This document shows, piece after piece, positions 9,368-18,801 of a stretch of 64,000 nt of DNA (the stretch's first letter is position 1; every line of letters begins with the position of its first letter). Source of the stretch: an uncultured Erysipelotrichaceae bacterium (lineage in GTDB: Bacteria; Bacillota_I; Bacilli_A; Erysipelotrichales; Erysipelotrichaceae). The translations under genes and the position numbers were made by a program. The stretch is from assembly GCA_945877255.1 (NCBI GenBank), contig CAMCRE010000002.1:91116-155115 (forward strand), given 5' to 3'. The notes beneath the pieces were generated by a model that did no database searches, was not told the origin of the DNA, and saw nothing but the letters and a program-made list of their open reading frames with translations.

Positions 9368-9958
9368 TTATTTACTACATTTAATAATCCAAAAACCTTT
9401 AGACTGTGTTATTTTTTCTACACGATTAAAAATTGTGGATAAGTAGTTTAATGCAGAATTAGCACCGTGTTGTTTACGCATAACAATCCAAAGCTCCCCA
9501 GCATCATTTAAAAATTGATGTGATTCTGAAAAAATATGATAAATCGTTTTTTTTCCACATCTTATAGGTGGATTGCATGCAATAAGATCATATTTTTTGT
9601 GAACGTTTTGGAATGCGTCAGAAACAAATGCGTTAGCGATAACGTTATTTAATTTTATGTTTTCTTGTGTTAGTTGTACTGCTTTTTCGTTAATATCAAT
9701 CATATCAACGGGTGAATTAGTTATCTTACTAAAAACGATACCAATAAATCCATATCCACAACCAACATCTAATAAATTCGTTTTAGTAGTATTTTCTAAA
9801 ATTGTATTAAGTAGTAATTGACTCCCAAAATCTATTCCATCTTTTGAAAATACGCCACTGTTTGAAATAAATTTAAATTGATTATTAGAAAAGCGAAAAG
9901 ATAATTCTTTTCGCTTTTCTTTCAAGTCATCACTATTTATGAAATAATGATGTTGCAT
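9368..9958 (-). CDS. RsmC/YbxB-like class I methyltransferase
   Basis: A 196-residue SAM-dependent enzyme. LLDVGCGYGFIG (residues 62-73) is the SAM-binding glycine loop, DMIDIN (~85-90) the acidic ribose contact, and NPPI (129-132) the active-site motif of N-methyltransferases that modify bases. The family includes 16S rRNA m2G methyltransferases (RsmC) and the Bacillus YbxB protein, and the position directly behind rplL matches the ybxB order in Bacillus. The start codon lies 2 nt after the rplL stop with no visible Shine-Dalgarno sequence, so translation probably depends on re-initiation by ribosomes finishing rplL. Base specificity is inferred only. Confidence 0.8.
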   Translation of the reverse strand: MQHHYFINSDDLKEKRKELSFRFSNNQFKFISNSGVFSKDGIDFGSQLLLNTILENTTKTNLLDVGCGYGFIGIVFSKITNSPVDMIDINEKAVQLTQENIKLNNVIANAFVSDAFQNVHKKYDLIACNPPIRCGKKTIYHIFSESHQFLNDAGELWIVMRKQHGANSALNYLSTIFNRVEKITQSKGFWIIKCSK

Positions 9959-9960
9959 GA

Positions 9961-10329
9961 TTATTTAACGTCTACTGTAGCTCCAGCTTCAACTAATTTA
10001 GCTTTAATTGCTTCAGCTTCTTCAACTGAAATGTTTGCTTTAATTACTGAAGGTGTGTTATCAACTAAGTCTTTAGCTTCTTTTAATCCTAATCCTGTAA
10101 TTTCACGAACTACTTTAATTACTGGGATTTTAGCTCCACCATCGCTTGTTAAAGTAACTGTTACTTCAACTGGTCCAGCTGGTGCAGCGTCAGCTACTGC
10201 AGCTACTGCTACTGGTGCAGCTGCTGTTACACCGAATTCTTCTTCAATTGCTTTTACTAATTCATTTAATTCTAAAATCGTCATTTCTTTTAAAGACGCA
10301 ATTACATCTTGTGTGTTTAATTTTGCCAT
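9961..10329 (-). CDS. rplL: 50S ribosomal protein L7/L12
   Basis: The 122-residue stalk protein shows the full family pattern: an N-terminal helical dimerisation domain ([20 protein letters not shown]), an Ala/Pro/Val hinge (residues ~35-52) and a C-terminal factor-binding domain with [20 protein letters not shown]. It recruits translation GTPases as multimers on L10. A good AGGAGG site precedes the ATG. It is the second gene of the rplJ-rplL unit, 12 nt after rplJ, and probably shares L10-leader control. Length and motifs are typical. Confidence 0.98.
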   Translation of the reverse strand: MAKLNTQDVIASLKEMTILELNELVKAIEEEFGVTAAAPVAVAAVADAAPAGPVEVTVTLTSDGGAKIPVIKVVREITGLGLKEAKDLVDNTPSVIKANISVEEAEAIKAKLVEAGATVDVK

Positions 10330-10341
10330 TTTATTTTCCTC

Positions 10342-10839
10342 CTATTGATTTTCTTCTTTTTGATCTGCTACTGCTTTAACAGCACATGCAAAACTACGTA
10401 CTGGTGATTGTAAGCAACTTAATAACATAGATAACATACCTTCTTTGTTTGGTAATGCAGATAATTCTTTAATTGTTTCTACGCCTACTACTTTACCTTC
10501 AACCACACCTGCTTTTAAAACTAATTTTTCATGAGTTTTTGCGAATTTAGCTAATACTCTTGATGGTGCTACTGCATCTTCACTGAATGCAATTGCGTTT
10601 GGTCCAACAAGTGATTCATTTAATTCTGAAAGTCCTAATTCTTCACAAGCTCTACGAGCTAAAGTGTTTTTGTAAATTTTAAAGTCTACTCCGTTTGCAC
10701 GTAATTCTCTACGTAATTCAGTAATTTCAGCTACTGATAATCCACGGTATTCTACAACAACACTTGATTGTGCATTTTGGAACTTCCCAGCAATTTCACT
10801 CACTAATTCTGTTTTAGCATCGATAATTGTTTGGTTCAT
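10342..10839 (-). CDS. rplJ: 50S ribosomal protein L10
   Basis: The 165-residue L10 protein anchors the L7/L12 stalk to 23S rRNA. Diagnostic segments are SSVVVEYRGLSVAEITELRRELR and DFKIYKNTLARRA at the N-terminal rRNA-binding half; the C-terminal helix carries L12 dimers. The start at 10839 is chosen because GGAGGTGCGAT precedes MNQTIIDAK; nine further in-frame codons upstream lack a ribosome site and lie in the leader. It is first in the operon and follows an L10-type leader with a terminator hairpin, which fits autogenous control by the L10-L12 complex. Confidence 0.97.
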   Translation of the reverse strand: MNQTIIDAKTELVSEIAGKFQNAQSSVVVEYRGLSVAEITELRRELRANGVDFKIYKNTLARRACEELGLSELNESLVGPNAIAFSEDAVAPSRVLAKFAKTHEKLVLKAGVVEGKVVGVETIKELSALPNKEGMLSMLLSCLQSPVRSFACAVKAVADQKEENQ

Positions 10840-10882
10840 ATCGCACCTCCTTGTTTGTCGTAACAATAGTCAAATTGATAAA

Positions 10883-10903
10883 TAAAAACACCCAAAAGGG
10901 TGT
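10883..10903 (-). terminator. Attenuator terminator in the rplJ leader
   Basis: On the minus strand ACACCC-TTTT-GGGTGT is followed at once by TTTTTAT. This complete intrinsic terminator sits about 45 nt before the rplJ start, downstream of the conserved L10 leader fold. Its place inside the operon means it must be conditionally bypassed, as shown for the Bacillus rplJL leader. Confidence 0.8.
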
Positions 10904-10904
10904 G

Positions 10905-10974
10905 ATTAAAAAGCTATCACAACCTCGGTAACATTATTAAGCACTTGCCGTTACTGTCTTTGGCTATTGAATAC
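10905..10974 (-). ncRNA. Ribosomal protein L10 leader RNA
   Basis: The minus-strand transcript contains the L10 leader hallmarks CCAAAGACAGTA, GCAAGTGCTTAATAATG and TACCGAGGTTGTG in the right order just upstream of rplJ. In other Bacillota this RNA binds the L10(L12) complex to lower its own expression. The exact 5' end is inferred from the promoter. Confidence 0.85.
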
Positions 10975-10980
10975 CATACT

Positions 10981-11009
10981 ATTTTAACATTGTATCGTGT
11001 TAAAATCAA
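10981..11009 (-). promoter_or_regulatory. Promoter of the rplJL operon
   Basis: Minus-strand TTGATT (11009-11004), a 17-nt spacer and TAAAAT (10986-10981). Transcription would start near 10974, directly before the L10 leader motifs. Confidence 0.75.
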
Positions 11010-11014
11010 CTATT

Positions 11015-12157
11015 TTATCTTGTTGTTTCTGCTTTTTCCCAAAAAGGTTTTGTTTTTTTAGTAATAATGTTATATACACCATGTATTTGTGCAATGATTG
11101 TAATTGTGTAGTAATAAATCAATTTAAGTATTTTGTTGTTGGATTTTAAAATGTGGTGTACGATTGCTAATAAGTAAAATAAACAATGCAACACCAACAA
11201 CCATAAATAAAATGTTTTTGTGGATAGAAGGGCATTACTAATCAATGCTATAATATGGAAAAACCATAAACTATATCTTAAACTACGATGACCGAAATAG
11301 AAATATGTAAACCAACGATATTTAAATACATTAAATATTTTGATTGTGGGGATAATATCGAATAAAATACTACGGTTCATTCTTACTTTTCTTTTATATT
11401 CATCTTGATAAGATTCACCTGCTTTTTCAAAGCATTGAGCATGACTATTATTAATACATCTTTTATTTTGTAATCCAAATAATAATGGAAAGGCACTATC
11501 GTGTGATTTGATTAACTCTACTTCAACATAATCTTTTTTACGCATTGCATATAATGCACCGTTTCCTGCTGTAATTGTTTGGATGCGTGATTCAATGTCT
11601 CTAATTTTTAATTCAGTATTCCAATATGTTGCTTCGCTATCGCTTACGTTGGATTGTAGTTCGTTTTTGTATATTAAATTACCACAAACATATACAATGT
11701 TTTCATTTGTGAAGGAAGACATTAAATGTTTAATTGCATCTTGATGTAATATGGCATTAGCATCGGTGAAAACGATATATTCGCTGTCAATAATTTTCAC
11801 CGCTTCATTTTGCGCGTTTGTTTTTCCTTTGCGTTGCTTGACTTCATACAATTTAATGTGTGCATGCTTTTTTGTATATTGTGTGACAATTTCATTTGTC
11901 GCATCTGTTGAGTTATCAGACGATACTAAAATTTGCAATTTATCCGCAGGGTAGTTAATCATCAATAAGTTGTCTAGTTTACTTTTAATTACTTTTTCTT
12001 CATTATGTGCAACAACTAATATTGTGACAGTTGGTTGATGTGAAAAATCTATTTCATTTTTTGTTGTTTTGATTTTACCAAGTAACAAGATTGAAATATT
12101 ATACCCAATCATTGCCCAAAAAATTAAGAAGATGCTTATCCAAAATATTATTTCCAT
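11015..12157 (-). CDS. Membrane-associated family 2 glycosyltransferase
   Basis: A 380-residue protein with one N-terminal membrane helix (residues 1-25), a GT-A catalytic domain (~40-260) and three to four C-terminal helices (~285-370). TVTILVVAHNEEKVI begins the Rossmann-like donor site, SSDNSTDAT is the second acidic loop and FTDANAILH holds the metal-binding DxD equivalent. The layout resembles processive or polyprenyl-linked GT2 enzymes of the BcsA/IcaA group, but the QxxRW motif typical of processive synthases is not obvious. GGAGGTAAATTT precedes the ATG. It is divergent from the UDP-glucose dehydrogenase gene, suggesting a role in making uronic-acid-containing surface polymers. Confidence 0.75.
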   Translation of the reverse strand: MEIIFWISIFLIFWAMIGYNISILLLGKIKTTKNEIDFSHQPTVTILVVAHNEEKVIKSKLDNLLMINYPADKLQILVSSDNSTDATNEIVTQYTKKHAHIKLYEVKQRKGKTNAQNEAVKIIDSEYIVFTDANAILHQDAIKHLMSSFTNENIVYVCGNLIYKNELQSNVSDSEATYWNTELKIRDIESRIQTITAGNGALYAMRKKDYVEVELIKSHDSAFPLLFGLQNKRCINNSHAQCFEKAGESYQDEYKRKVRMNRSILFDIIPTIKIFNVFKYRWFTYFYFGHRSLRYSLWFFHIIALISNALLSTKTFYLWLLVLHCLFYLLAIVHHILKSNNKILKLIYYYTITIIAQIHGVYNIITKKTKPFWEKAETTR

Positions 12158-12274
12158 AAATTTACCTCCTTTTTATTATAACACAAATAGGCGGCAGATA
12201 ATATTAGTTTATTAAAGAGGTTAGTTTTTTACTATTACTTTTATAAATGGTATAATGTATTGTGAGGTGAATAT

Positions 12275-13441
12275 ATGAAAATTACAGTGGTAGGAATTGG
12301 ATATGTGGGTTTAGCTAATGCGGTTTTATTGGCACAAAATAATGAAGTGATTGCATTAGATATTAATGAGCATATTGTGGAATTAATCAATAATAAACAA
12401 TCACACATTAAAGATCAGGAAATTAGTGATTTCTTACTAAACAAACAATTAAATTTAAATGCAACAACAGATAAAGCAGTAGCATATAAAGATTGTGATT
12501 ATATTGTGGTTGCGACGCCAACGGATTATGACACGGAAACACATTATTTTAACACATCTAGCATTGAAAGTGTGTTAGATGAAATTCATGGTAATGTGCA
12601 TTGTCCGGTTATTATTAAGTCAACAATTCCGATGGGATATTGCGATTCATTAAAATTGCGTTATCCTAAATTACACATTATTTTTTCTCCTGAATTTTTG
12701 CGTGAAGGGAAAGCACTTTACGACAATTTATATCCATCACGAATTATAATGGGAGAAGATAGTGCGGAAAGTCGCATCTTTGCACAGTTACTTGTGGAAG
12801 GTGCATTAAAGCAAGATATCCCGATTCTGTATATGAACGCAAATGAAGCAGAAGCAGTTAAACTTTTTTCAAATACATATTTAGCTTTAAGAGTAGCGTA
12901 TTTTAATGAATTAGATGCTTATGCTGAAACACATCATCTAGATATTCAAAAAATTCTTGAAGGTGTTGGATTAGATCCAAGAATTGGCACACATTACAAC
13001 AATCCGTCTTTTGGGTATGGTGGATATTGTTTACCGAAAGATACGAAACAATTACTAGCGAATTATAAAGATATTCCGAATGAAATTATTAAAGCAATCG
13101 TTAATGCTAATGATACACGAAAACAGTTTATTGCTAATCAAATATTAAGTAAAAATCCAACTAAAATAGGTATTTATCGCTTAACAATGAAAGTTGACTC
13201 AGATAATTTTAGAGCTTCTTCTATTCAAGGTGTTATTCAACACTTAGTGGCAGCAAATAAAGAAGTTGTCATTTATGAACCTAGTTTATCATCAACATTA
13301 TTTGAGAACTTAGAAGTAATTAATGATCTTGCAACGTTTAAAAAAAGTTGTGATATTATTGTCGCTAATCGTATGAATGAGGAATTGAATGATGTGATTG
13401 ATAAAGTGTATACGCGTGATATTTTTAGCAAAGACATGTAA
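12275..13441 (+). CDS. ugd: UDP-glucose 6-dehydrogenase family protein
   Basis: The enzyme oxidises UDP-glucose (or a related UDP-sugar) twice with NAD to the uronic acid for capsule or teichuronic-type polymers. The 388 residues are typical of the short Streptococcus HasB-like form. VGIGYVGLA (residues 5-13) is the NAD loop, STIPMGY and SPEFLREGKALYDNLYPSR form the central domain, and C252 in GGYCLPKDTKQL is the catalytic cysteine. A TATAAT box at 12251-12256 with a weak TTTACT 17 nt upstream and a GAGGTG ribosome site serve it. A UDP-ManNAc or related dehydrogenase activity cannot be excluded from sequence alone. Confidence 0.88.
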   Translation: MKITVVGIGYVGLANAVLLAQNNEVIALDINEHIVELINNKQSHIKDQEISDFLLNKQLNLNATTDKAVAYKDCDYIVVATPTDYDTETHYFNTSSIESVLDEIHGNVHCPVIIKSTIPMGYCDSLKLRYPKLHIIFSPEFLREGKALYDNLYPSRIIMGEDSAESRIFAQLLVEGALKQDIPILYMNANEAEAVKLFSNTYLALRVAYFNELDAYAETHHLDIQKILEGVGLDPRIGTHYNNPSFGYGGYCLPKDTKQLLANYKDIPNEIIKAIVNANDTRKQFIANQILSKNPTKIGIYRLTMKVDSDNFRASSIQGVIQHLVAANKEVVIYEPSLSSTLFENLEVINDLATFKKSCDIIVANRMNEELNDVIDKVYTRDIFSKDM

Positions 13442-13458
13442 TAGTAATGTGTTTTTGC

Positions 13459-13487
13459 TTTAAATTTTTAATTAAATAGTGTAAAAT
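13459..13487 (+). promoter_or_regulatory. Promoter of the aldolase gene
   Basis: TTTAAA, a 17-nt spacer and TAAAAT precede the AAGGAGG ribosome site by about 20 nt. The AT-rich context lowers certainty. Confidence 0.4.
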
Positions 13488-13515
13488 ATATGAGGAAAGA
13501 TACAAGGAGGAAAAT

Positions 13516-14382
13516 ATGGCATTAGTATCAGCAAAAGAAATGTTGAATAAAGCGCGTGATGGACATTACGCAGTTGGAGCTATCAACATCAACAATTTAG
13601 AGTGGACAAAAGCAATTTTAGAAACTGCACAAGCAGAAAATTCACCAATTATGTTAGGTGTTTCTGAAGGAGCAGTTAAATATATGGGTGGTTTCCATGT
13701 AGTAACAGACATGGTTAAAGCAGTAGTTAAAGATTTAGGTATTACTGTGCCAGTGGCATTGCACTTAGACCACGGAAGTTTTGAAGGATGTAAAAAAGCT
13801 ATTGCAGCTGGATTTACATCAGTAATGTTTGACGGTAGTCATTCACCATTAGAAGAAAACTTAGCACAAACAAGAGAAATTGTAGCATTAGCACATGCAA
13901 ATGGTGTATCTGTTGAAGCTGAAGTAGGAACAATTGGTGGAGAAGAAGATGGTGTTGTTGGAACAGGAGAATTAGCTGATCCACAAGAATGTAAATTATT
14001 ATCAGAAACAGGAATTGATTTCTTAGCTGCTGGTATTGGAAACATTCACGGTAAATATCCAGAAAATTGGGCTGGTTTAAGCTTCGATCGTTTAGAAGAA
14101 GTGAAAGAAGCTGCTAATGGTTTACCATTAGTATTACACGGTGGAAGTGGTATTCCAGAAGACCAAATTAAAAAAGCTATTAACTTAGGGGTAGCTAAAA
14201 TTAACGTGAATACAGAATTACAATTAGCGTTTGCAGCAGCTACAAGAAAATACATTGAAGAAGGTAAAGACTTAGAAGGTAAAGGATTTGACCCTCGTAA
14301 ATTATTAAACCCAGGATTCAAAGCAATGCAAGAAACTGTTAAAGAAAAAATTGCAATGTTTGGATCTGCAAATAAAGCTTAA
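13516..14382 (+). CDS. fba: Class II fructose-1,6-bisphosphate aldolase
   Basis: This zinc-dependent glycolytic aldolase splits fructose-1,6-bisphosphate into dihydroxyacetone phosphate and glyceraldehyde 3-phosphate. At 288 residues it is full length for the Bacillus FbaA type. ALHLDHGSFEGC carries the catalytic Asp and a zinc His, SVMFDGSHSPLEEN the substrate loop, EAEVGTIGGEEDG another zinc Glu, and GIGNIHGKYP and LHGGSGIP further zinc and phosphate ligands. An AAGGAGG site precedes the ATG. It stands alone between a promoter and a strong terminator. Related tagatose-bisphosphate aldolases are similar, but this housekeeping single-gene setting favours FBA. Confidence 0.93.
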   Translation: MALVSAKEMLNKARDGHYAVGAININNLEWTKAILETAQAENSPIMLGVSEGAVKYMGGFHVVTDMVKAVVKDLGITVPVALHLDHGSFEGCKKAIAAGFTSVMFDGSHSPLEENLAQTREIVALAHANGVSVEAEVGTIGGEEDGVVGTGELADPQECKLLSETGIDFLAAGIGNIHGKYPENWAGLSFDRLEEVKEAANGLPLVLHGGSGIPEDQIKKAINLGVAKINVNTELQLAFAAATRKYIEEGKDLEGKGFDPRKLLNPGFKAMQETVKEKIAMFGSANKA

Positions 14383-14398
14383 TAAAAGATTATATTGG

Positions 14399-14434
14399 CA
14401 TCACAACTAGTTTTTAGGTGTGGTGTTTTTTTTT
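14399..14434 (+). terminator. Terminator of the aldolase gene
   Basis: CATCACA pairs with TGTGGTG (one G-T pair) around a ~13-nt loop, followed by nine T residues. Confidence 0.85.
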
Positions 14435-14469
14435 AATATCATTTGTTTGATTATAAAACACATGCAAAT

Positions 14470-14562
14470 AGAAAACGTATACATACAATAATGTACGTAA
14501 TTATTAAAGTGATAAAAGCAACAATATTTTGACTTCAAAAAAGAAATAAAGTATGTTATAAT
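14470..14562 (+). promoter_or_regulatory. ptsI promoter region with a weak cre-like box
   Basis: TTCAAA (14534-14539), a 17-nt spacer and TATAAT (14557-14562) form the likely promoter. About 50 nt upstream, AGAAAACGTATACA (14470-14483) matches 12 of 14 cre positions but lacks the leading T, and it lies within an imperfect inverted repeat (ACGTATACAT...ATGTACGT). The promoter is credible; the cre call is weak. Confidence 0.4.
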
Positions 14563-14589
14563 AAGATTGTAAACCTAAGGAGGATAATT

Positions 14590-16296
14590 ATGTTAAAAGG
14601 TATTGCGGCGAGTAGCGGAATTGTTATTGCAAAGGCGTACAAATTCGAAGCATTAAAAATGGAAATTGTGAAGAAGGAAGCGAATGCAGAAGAGGAATTA
14701 GTAAAATTAAATAATGCAGTAGCAAAAACAATAGCTGATATCGAATTAATTAAAGAAAAAGCAGTAGGTAAACTGCATGAAGAAGAGCTTGCAATTTTTG
14801 ATGCACATTTAATGGTTGCGCAAGATCCAGAATTAATTTCAAGTGTAGAAAACACAATTAAAGCAGAAAATGTGAATGCTGAATATGCAGTAGATCAAGT
14901 TGCAAATATGTTCATTGGTATTTTTGAATCAATGGAAGATGAATATATGAGAGGAAGAGCAGCGGACATCAAAGACGTAACTGTTCGTTTAAAAGCCAAT
15001 ATTTTAGGATTAGTTATTCCAAATTTAGGAACAATTAATGAAGAAGTGATTGTTGTAGCAGAAGATTTAACACCAAGTGATACAGCACAATTAAACAAAC
15101 AATTTACAAAAGGATTTGTGACTGCAATTGGAGGAAGAACATCACACTCTGCAATTATGGCAAGAAGTTTAGAAATACCTGCAGTTGTTGGATGTAGTGA
15201 AGTGTTAGAAAAAGTAAATCATAACGACACATTAATTTTAGATGCAGTTAGTGGTGAAGTGATTATTAATCCAACGAACGACCAAATTGTAGAGTACACT
15301 GAAAAAGCTGAGAAATTTTTATTAGAAAAAGAAGCGTTAAAAGTATTAAAAGATGCTGAATCTATTACAACAGATGGACATCATGTTGAATTAGCTGGAA
15401 ATATTGGAACACCAAAAGATGTTGATGGTGTATTAACGAATGGTGGAGAAGGTGTAGGATTGTACCGCAGTGAGTTTTTATACATGGACGCTAATGAATT
15501 ACCAAGTGAAAACGAACAATTTGAAGCATATAAAACTGTTTTAGAAAGTATGAATGGTAAACGTGTTGTTGTACGTACACTAGATATTGGTGGCGATAAA
15601 GAATTACCTTACTTAAAATTCCCAAAAGAAATGAACCCATTCTTAGGATATCGTGCAATTCGTTTATGTTTAGATCGTACAGATATTTTTAGAACACAGT
15701 TAAGAGCATTAATTCGTTCAAGTGCATTCGGTAAATTAGCGATTATGTTCCCGATGATTGCAACACTTGATGAGTTTAGAAAAGCAAAAGCAATATTTGA
15801 AGAAGAAAAACAAAACTTAATTAACGAAGGTGTTGCAGTAAGTGATAGTATTGAGGTTGGAATGATGGTTGAGATTCCAGCAGCAGCAATCTTAGCGGAT
15901 CAATTTGCGAAAGAAGCTGATTTTGTTTCTATTGGAACGAATGACTTAATTCAATATTCAATGGCAGCAGATAGAATGAGTGAGAATGTAGCATACTTAT
16001 ATCAACCGTTTAATCCATCTTTATTACGTTTAATTAAAGCAACAATTGATGGTGCACATTCACAAGGTAAATGGGCAGGAATGTGTGGAGAAATGGCTGG
16101 AGAACCTTTAGCTATCCCATTATTATTAGGACTTGGATTAGATGAGTTTTCAATGAGTGCTTCATCAATTTTAAAAGCACGTCAAATTGTAAGATCATTA
16201 AGTTTTGCTGAGATGAAAGAGATGGCAAATGAAGCGCTAAATTGCTCAACAAGTGAAGAAGTATTAAGTTTAATTCAATCAAAAGTTAAAATTTAA
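14590..16296 (+). CDS. ptsI: Phosphoenolpyruvate-protein phosphotransferase (PTS enzyme I)
   Basis: Enzyme I takes phosphate from PEP and passes it to HPr for sugar uptake through the PTS. The 568 residues follow the family order: N-terminal HPr-binding/His domain starting [15 protein letters not shown], phospho-His H186 in [13 protein letters not shown], linker, and C-terminal PEP-binding barrel with [35 protein letters not shown] and [10 protein letters not shown] (active-site Cys). No ptsH lies beside it, unlike the usual ptsHI pair, so HPr must be encoded elsewhere. An AAGGAGG site precedes the ATG and a strong terminator follows. Confidence 0.96.
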   Translation: MLKGIAASSGIVIAKAYKFEALKMEIVKKEANAEEELVKLNNAVAKTIADIELIKEKAVGKLHEEELAIFDAHLMVAQDPELISSVENTIKAENVNAEYAVDQVANMFIGIFESMEDEYMRGRAADIKDVTVRLKANILGLVIPNLGTINEEVIVVAEDLTPSDTAQLNKQFTKGFVTAIGGRTSHSAIMARSLEIPAVVGCSEVLEKVNHNDTLILDAVSGEVIINPTNDQIVEYTEKAEKFLLEKEALKVLKDAESITTDGHHVELAGNIGTPKDVDGVLTNGGEGVGLYRSEFLYMDANELPSENEQFEAYKTVLESMNGKRVVVRTLDIGGDKELPYLKFPKEMNPFLGYRAIRLCLDRTDIFRTQLRALIRSSAFGKLAIMFPMIATLDEFRKAKAIFEEEKQNLINEGVAVSDSIEVGMMVEIPAAAILADQFAKEADFVSIGTNDLIQYSMAADRMSENVAYLYQPFNPSLLRLIKATIDGAHSQGKWAGMCGEMAGEPLAIPLLLGLGLDEFSMSASSILKARQIVRSLSFAEMKEMANEALNCSTSEEVLSLIQSKVKI

Positions 16297-16301
16297 TATA
16301 A

Positions 16302-16336
16302 AAAAGGATAAAGCGTTTATAAAACTTTATCCTTTT
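16302..16336 (+). terminator. Terminator of ptsI
   Basis: AAAAGGATAAAG pairs perfectly with CTTTATCCTTTT (12 bp) around an 11-nt loop. The A-run and T-run lie inside the stem. Confidence 0.8.
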
Positions 16337-16356
16337 ATTAATATAAAGGAGATATT

Positions 16357-18801
16357 ATGGAAATTATACTTGTTCCTGAAATGTGTGTAAATGATGTGAA
16401 AAAACGATTATTGTCAGAAGCAGAAATTATTTTTAATGTGGATATCTTAACAATTCCGCAATATTTTGAAAAGTATCATCATATTGAAATAGATTCTGAA
16501 TATGAACTACATTTTAAGATTTATGAAAAATTAAAAACACTACCAAAAAATAAATTTAAACCATTAATTAACCAATATGATTTTGTGGAGCAAGTAGTGC
16601 GTGTGCATCATCATATTATGCGTTATCACTTAAATGTTTCAAATATTGAAGATAAGCATGTGCGTGAATTATTTGAGCATCTTTCCAACATTGATACAAC
16701 TGAATACCGAATTGCGAAAAAAGTAGCAGAAATTGCATCTTTTGATGTTACAATATATGAAGGTAATTACAGTTACAATTATCAAAAAATAATAGATAAA
16801 ATGGTAGCAAAAAACGCTCGACTTTATTCAACGACAAAGCAAGCAAAAACGAGGTTAATTCCTGCTAAAACGATAGTAGATGAATTACAATATGTAGCCG
16901 AGCAATTATTAAATAAAGATATTAATGCTACGCAAATTTTATATACCGATGATAGTTATGTTCCTTATATTCAAAACACATTACAACGTTACCAAATACC
17001 GTATTACTTTAAATCAAACGTTAATAAAGACAATATTCAAAAATTATGGGTTAAAGCATTACAATATTATAAAAAAGAAGTAGATGTTTATACACTATTT
17101 GTTGCGTATAATTTATTGAATTTACCGTCACAAACAATTAGTGAATTGAAACAATATTATAACTTTTTTGCCACTTTTGACAGTATCGGTCACCTTGAAA
17201 ACATTGCGTATCATGAATTGTTGTCGGATCATTTTGATTCACATCATCCGCATAAAGTATATGATTTAGGTGTTTCAAATGAAGTGTTGGATAATATGAA
17301 ATTACTTGCAAATAATTTAAAACCAATTGTTGCTATGATAAATGAAAAGGCGGAAGAGTTATTAAAGAAAAATTTAGAAGAATATGTGATTGAAATATAT
17401 AACTTAACCGCATTACAAGCAACAAATGCCGTTCCAACACAAGTTAAAATAAAAAAATGTGTCGAACAATCATATAAATACTTAAATGATGAATATGCAA
17501 TTGATTGTTTAATCAGATGGATTGACGCAATACAAACAAAATCACTTAGTGAACAAGGTGTTGCAATAGCGAAACTAGGTTCGACATATTACAATAAAAA
17601 TTATGTTTATGTTGTAGGTTGTGATAATAAACGTTTTAATGTGAATGTTGCAATTGATGGTATTTTTAATGAAGCGATGAATACGATGTGGAAAAATTTA
17701 AAAGATAACCCGTCTAAACATGAAAGACATACACATCAAATAGCATGTGCATTGAAATGTTTTGAAGAAAACCGCACTTATTTATTTTCCAAACTTGATA
17801 TTGATGGTAAAGAACAATTTGTTAGTGGGGAGTTGACAATGCCGATGGAAGATTATTATTTCAATGAAACTTCTATTATTAATTATGAGCGAAACTATCA
17901 AATTAGTTCAACAACTAGCCAAAAGCTATTTTTGAAAGAAGGTAAATTTAATACGAGTGTTTCAAAAATTGAACTATTTAACAACTCACCATTAGAATAT
18001 TATTTACGTTATGGTTTAAATATCCCCCCAACAAAAAATTTTGAAATGGATGGTTTAGTTTTAGGACGATTATATCATTATTTATTGGAAAAATATACAA
18101 CGTTGTATGGGAAAAAATATGCAGTGGAAGCATTAAAAGTAGTAAAACAAGATGTAGATTACTTCTTTGATGTTTACAGTAAAATTTATTTAGCAACTTA
18201 TCATGAAAAAATCAAACATGAAAAACATAAAATTATAAAAACGTTAACTAATTCGCTGTATCGTTTATCACAAATAGAAGAAGAAAATACATTTATACCT
18301 ATAGCGTATGAAACAACGTACAAAATTGAGTTACCTGGTGAATATCCGATTGTCATTTCTGGTCGTATTGATCGTATTGATCAATGTGACAATTTATTAA
18401 AAGTTATTGATTATAAAAGTAGTGACACAAAAGTCGATTTAAAAAAACTTGCTAATGGGACACAATTGCAATTGCCGACATACATATTAGCAGCAATAAA
18501 ATTGTATGAAAATCACAGTATTTATTCGGCGAATTATATATCGATAAAAAATAAAGGAGATTTAGTGTTGGATGGTTATTGTTTTGCGAAACAATTAAAT
18601 ATTACTGAAAAATATATTAACTCACGTACCAAACAACCAACATTTAACGAATTAGTAACACAAACTATACAAAAATATCACGATACTGTTAATGCAATAT
18701 TAGCAGGAAAAATAAATCATGTCGTTAATGGTGATTATCGATATGATAGCCTAGAAAAACAATTTGGCACGCATAAAAAAAACGAGGTGGATGATGAATA
18801 A
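16357..18801 (+). CDS. addB: AddB/RexB-like subunit of the ATP-dependent helicase-nuclease
   Basis: The 814-residue partner of AddA processes double-strand DNA ends for recombination and degrades foreign linear DNA. The first ~600 residues are a degenerate helicase scaffold without a Walker A motif. The C-terminal nuclease domain holds ISGRIDRID and D685-Y686-K687 in VIDYKSSDTKVD, followed by QLQLPTYILA, the RecB-type PD-(D/E)XK signature. It is far shorter than Bacillus AddB (~1160), and the four Cys of the AddB iron-sulfur staple are not seen, which makes it RexB-like. The start has AAAGGAG, and the stop overlaps addA by 8 nt, indicating coupled translation. Confidence 0.8.
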   Translation: MEIILVPEMCVNDVKKRLLSEAEIIFNVDILTIPQYFEKYHHIEIDSEYELHFKIYEKLKTLPKNKFKPLINQYDFVEQVVRVHHHIMRYHLNVSNIEDKHVRELFEHLSNIDTTEYRIAKKVAEIASFDVTIYEGNYSYNYQKIIDKMVAKNARLYSTTKQAKTRLIPAKTIVDELQYVAEQLLNKDINATQILYTDDSYVPYIQNTLQRYQIPYYFKSNVNKDNIQKLWVKALQYYKKEVDVYTLFVAYNLLNLPSQTISELKQYYNFFATFDSIGHLENIAYHELLSDHFDSHHPHKVYDLGVSNEVLDNMKLLANNLKPIVAMINEKAEELLKKNLEEYVIEIYNLTALQATNAVPTQVKIKKCVEQSYKYLNDEYAIDCLIRWIDAIQTKSLSEQGVAIAKLGSTYYNKNYVYVVGCDNKRFNVNVAIDGIFNEAMNTMWKNLKDNPSKHERHTHQIACALKCFEENRTYLFSKLDIDGKEQFVSGELTMPMEDYYFNETSIINYERNYQISSTTSQKLFLKEGKFNTSVSKIELFNNSPLEYYLRYGLNIPPTKNFEMDGLVLGRLYHYLLEKYTTLYGKKYAVEALKVVKQDVDYFFDVYSKIYLATYHEKIKHEKHKIIKTLTNSLYRLSQIEEENTFIPIAYETTYKIELPGEYPIVISGRIDRIDQCDNLLKVIDYKSSDTKVDLKKLANGTQLQLPTYILAAIKLYENHSIYSANYISIKNKGDLVLDGYCFAKQLNITEKYINSRTKQPTFNELVTQTIQKYHDTVNAILAGKINHVVNGDYRYDSLEKQFGTHKKNEVDDE

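Noticed and set aside
9947..10379. Plus-strand frames across rplL
   Set aside because: They are antisense to a certain ribosomal gene and low-complexity (Ala/Thr/Leu runs from the L7/L12 hinge).
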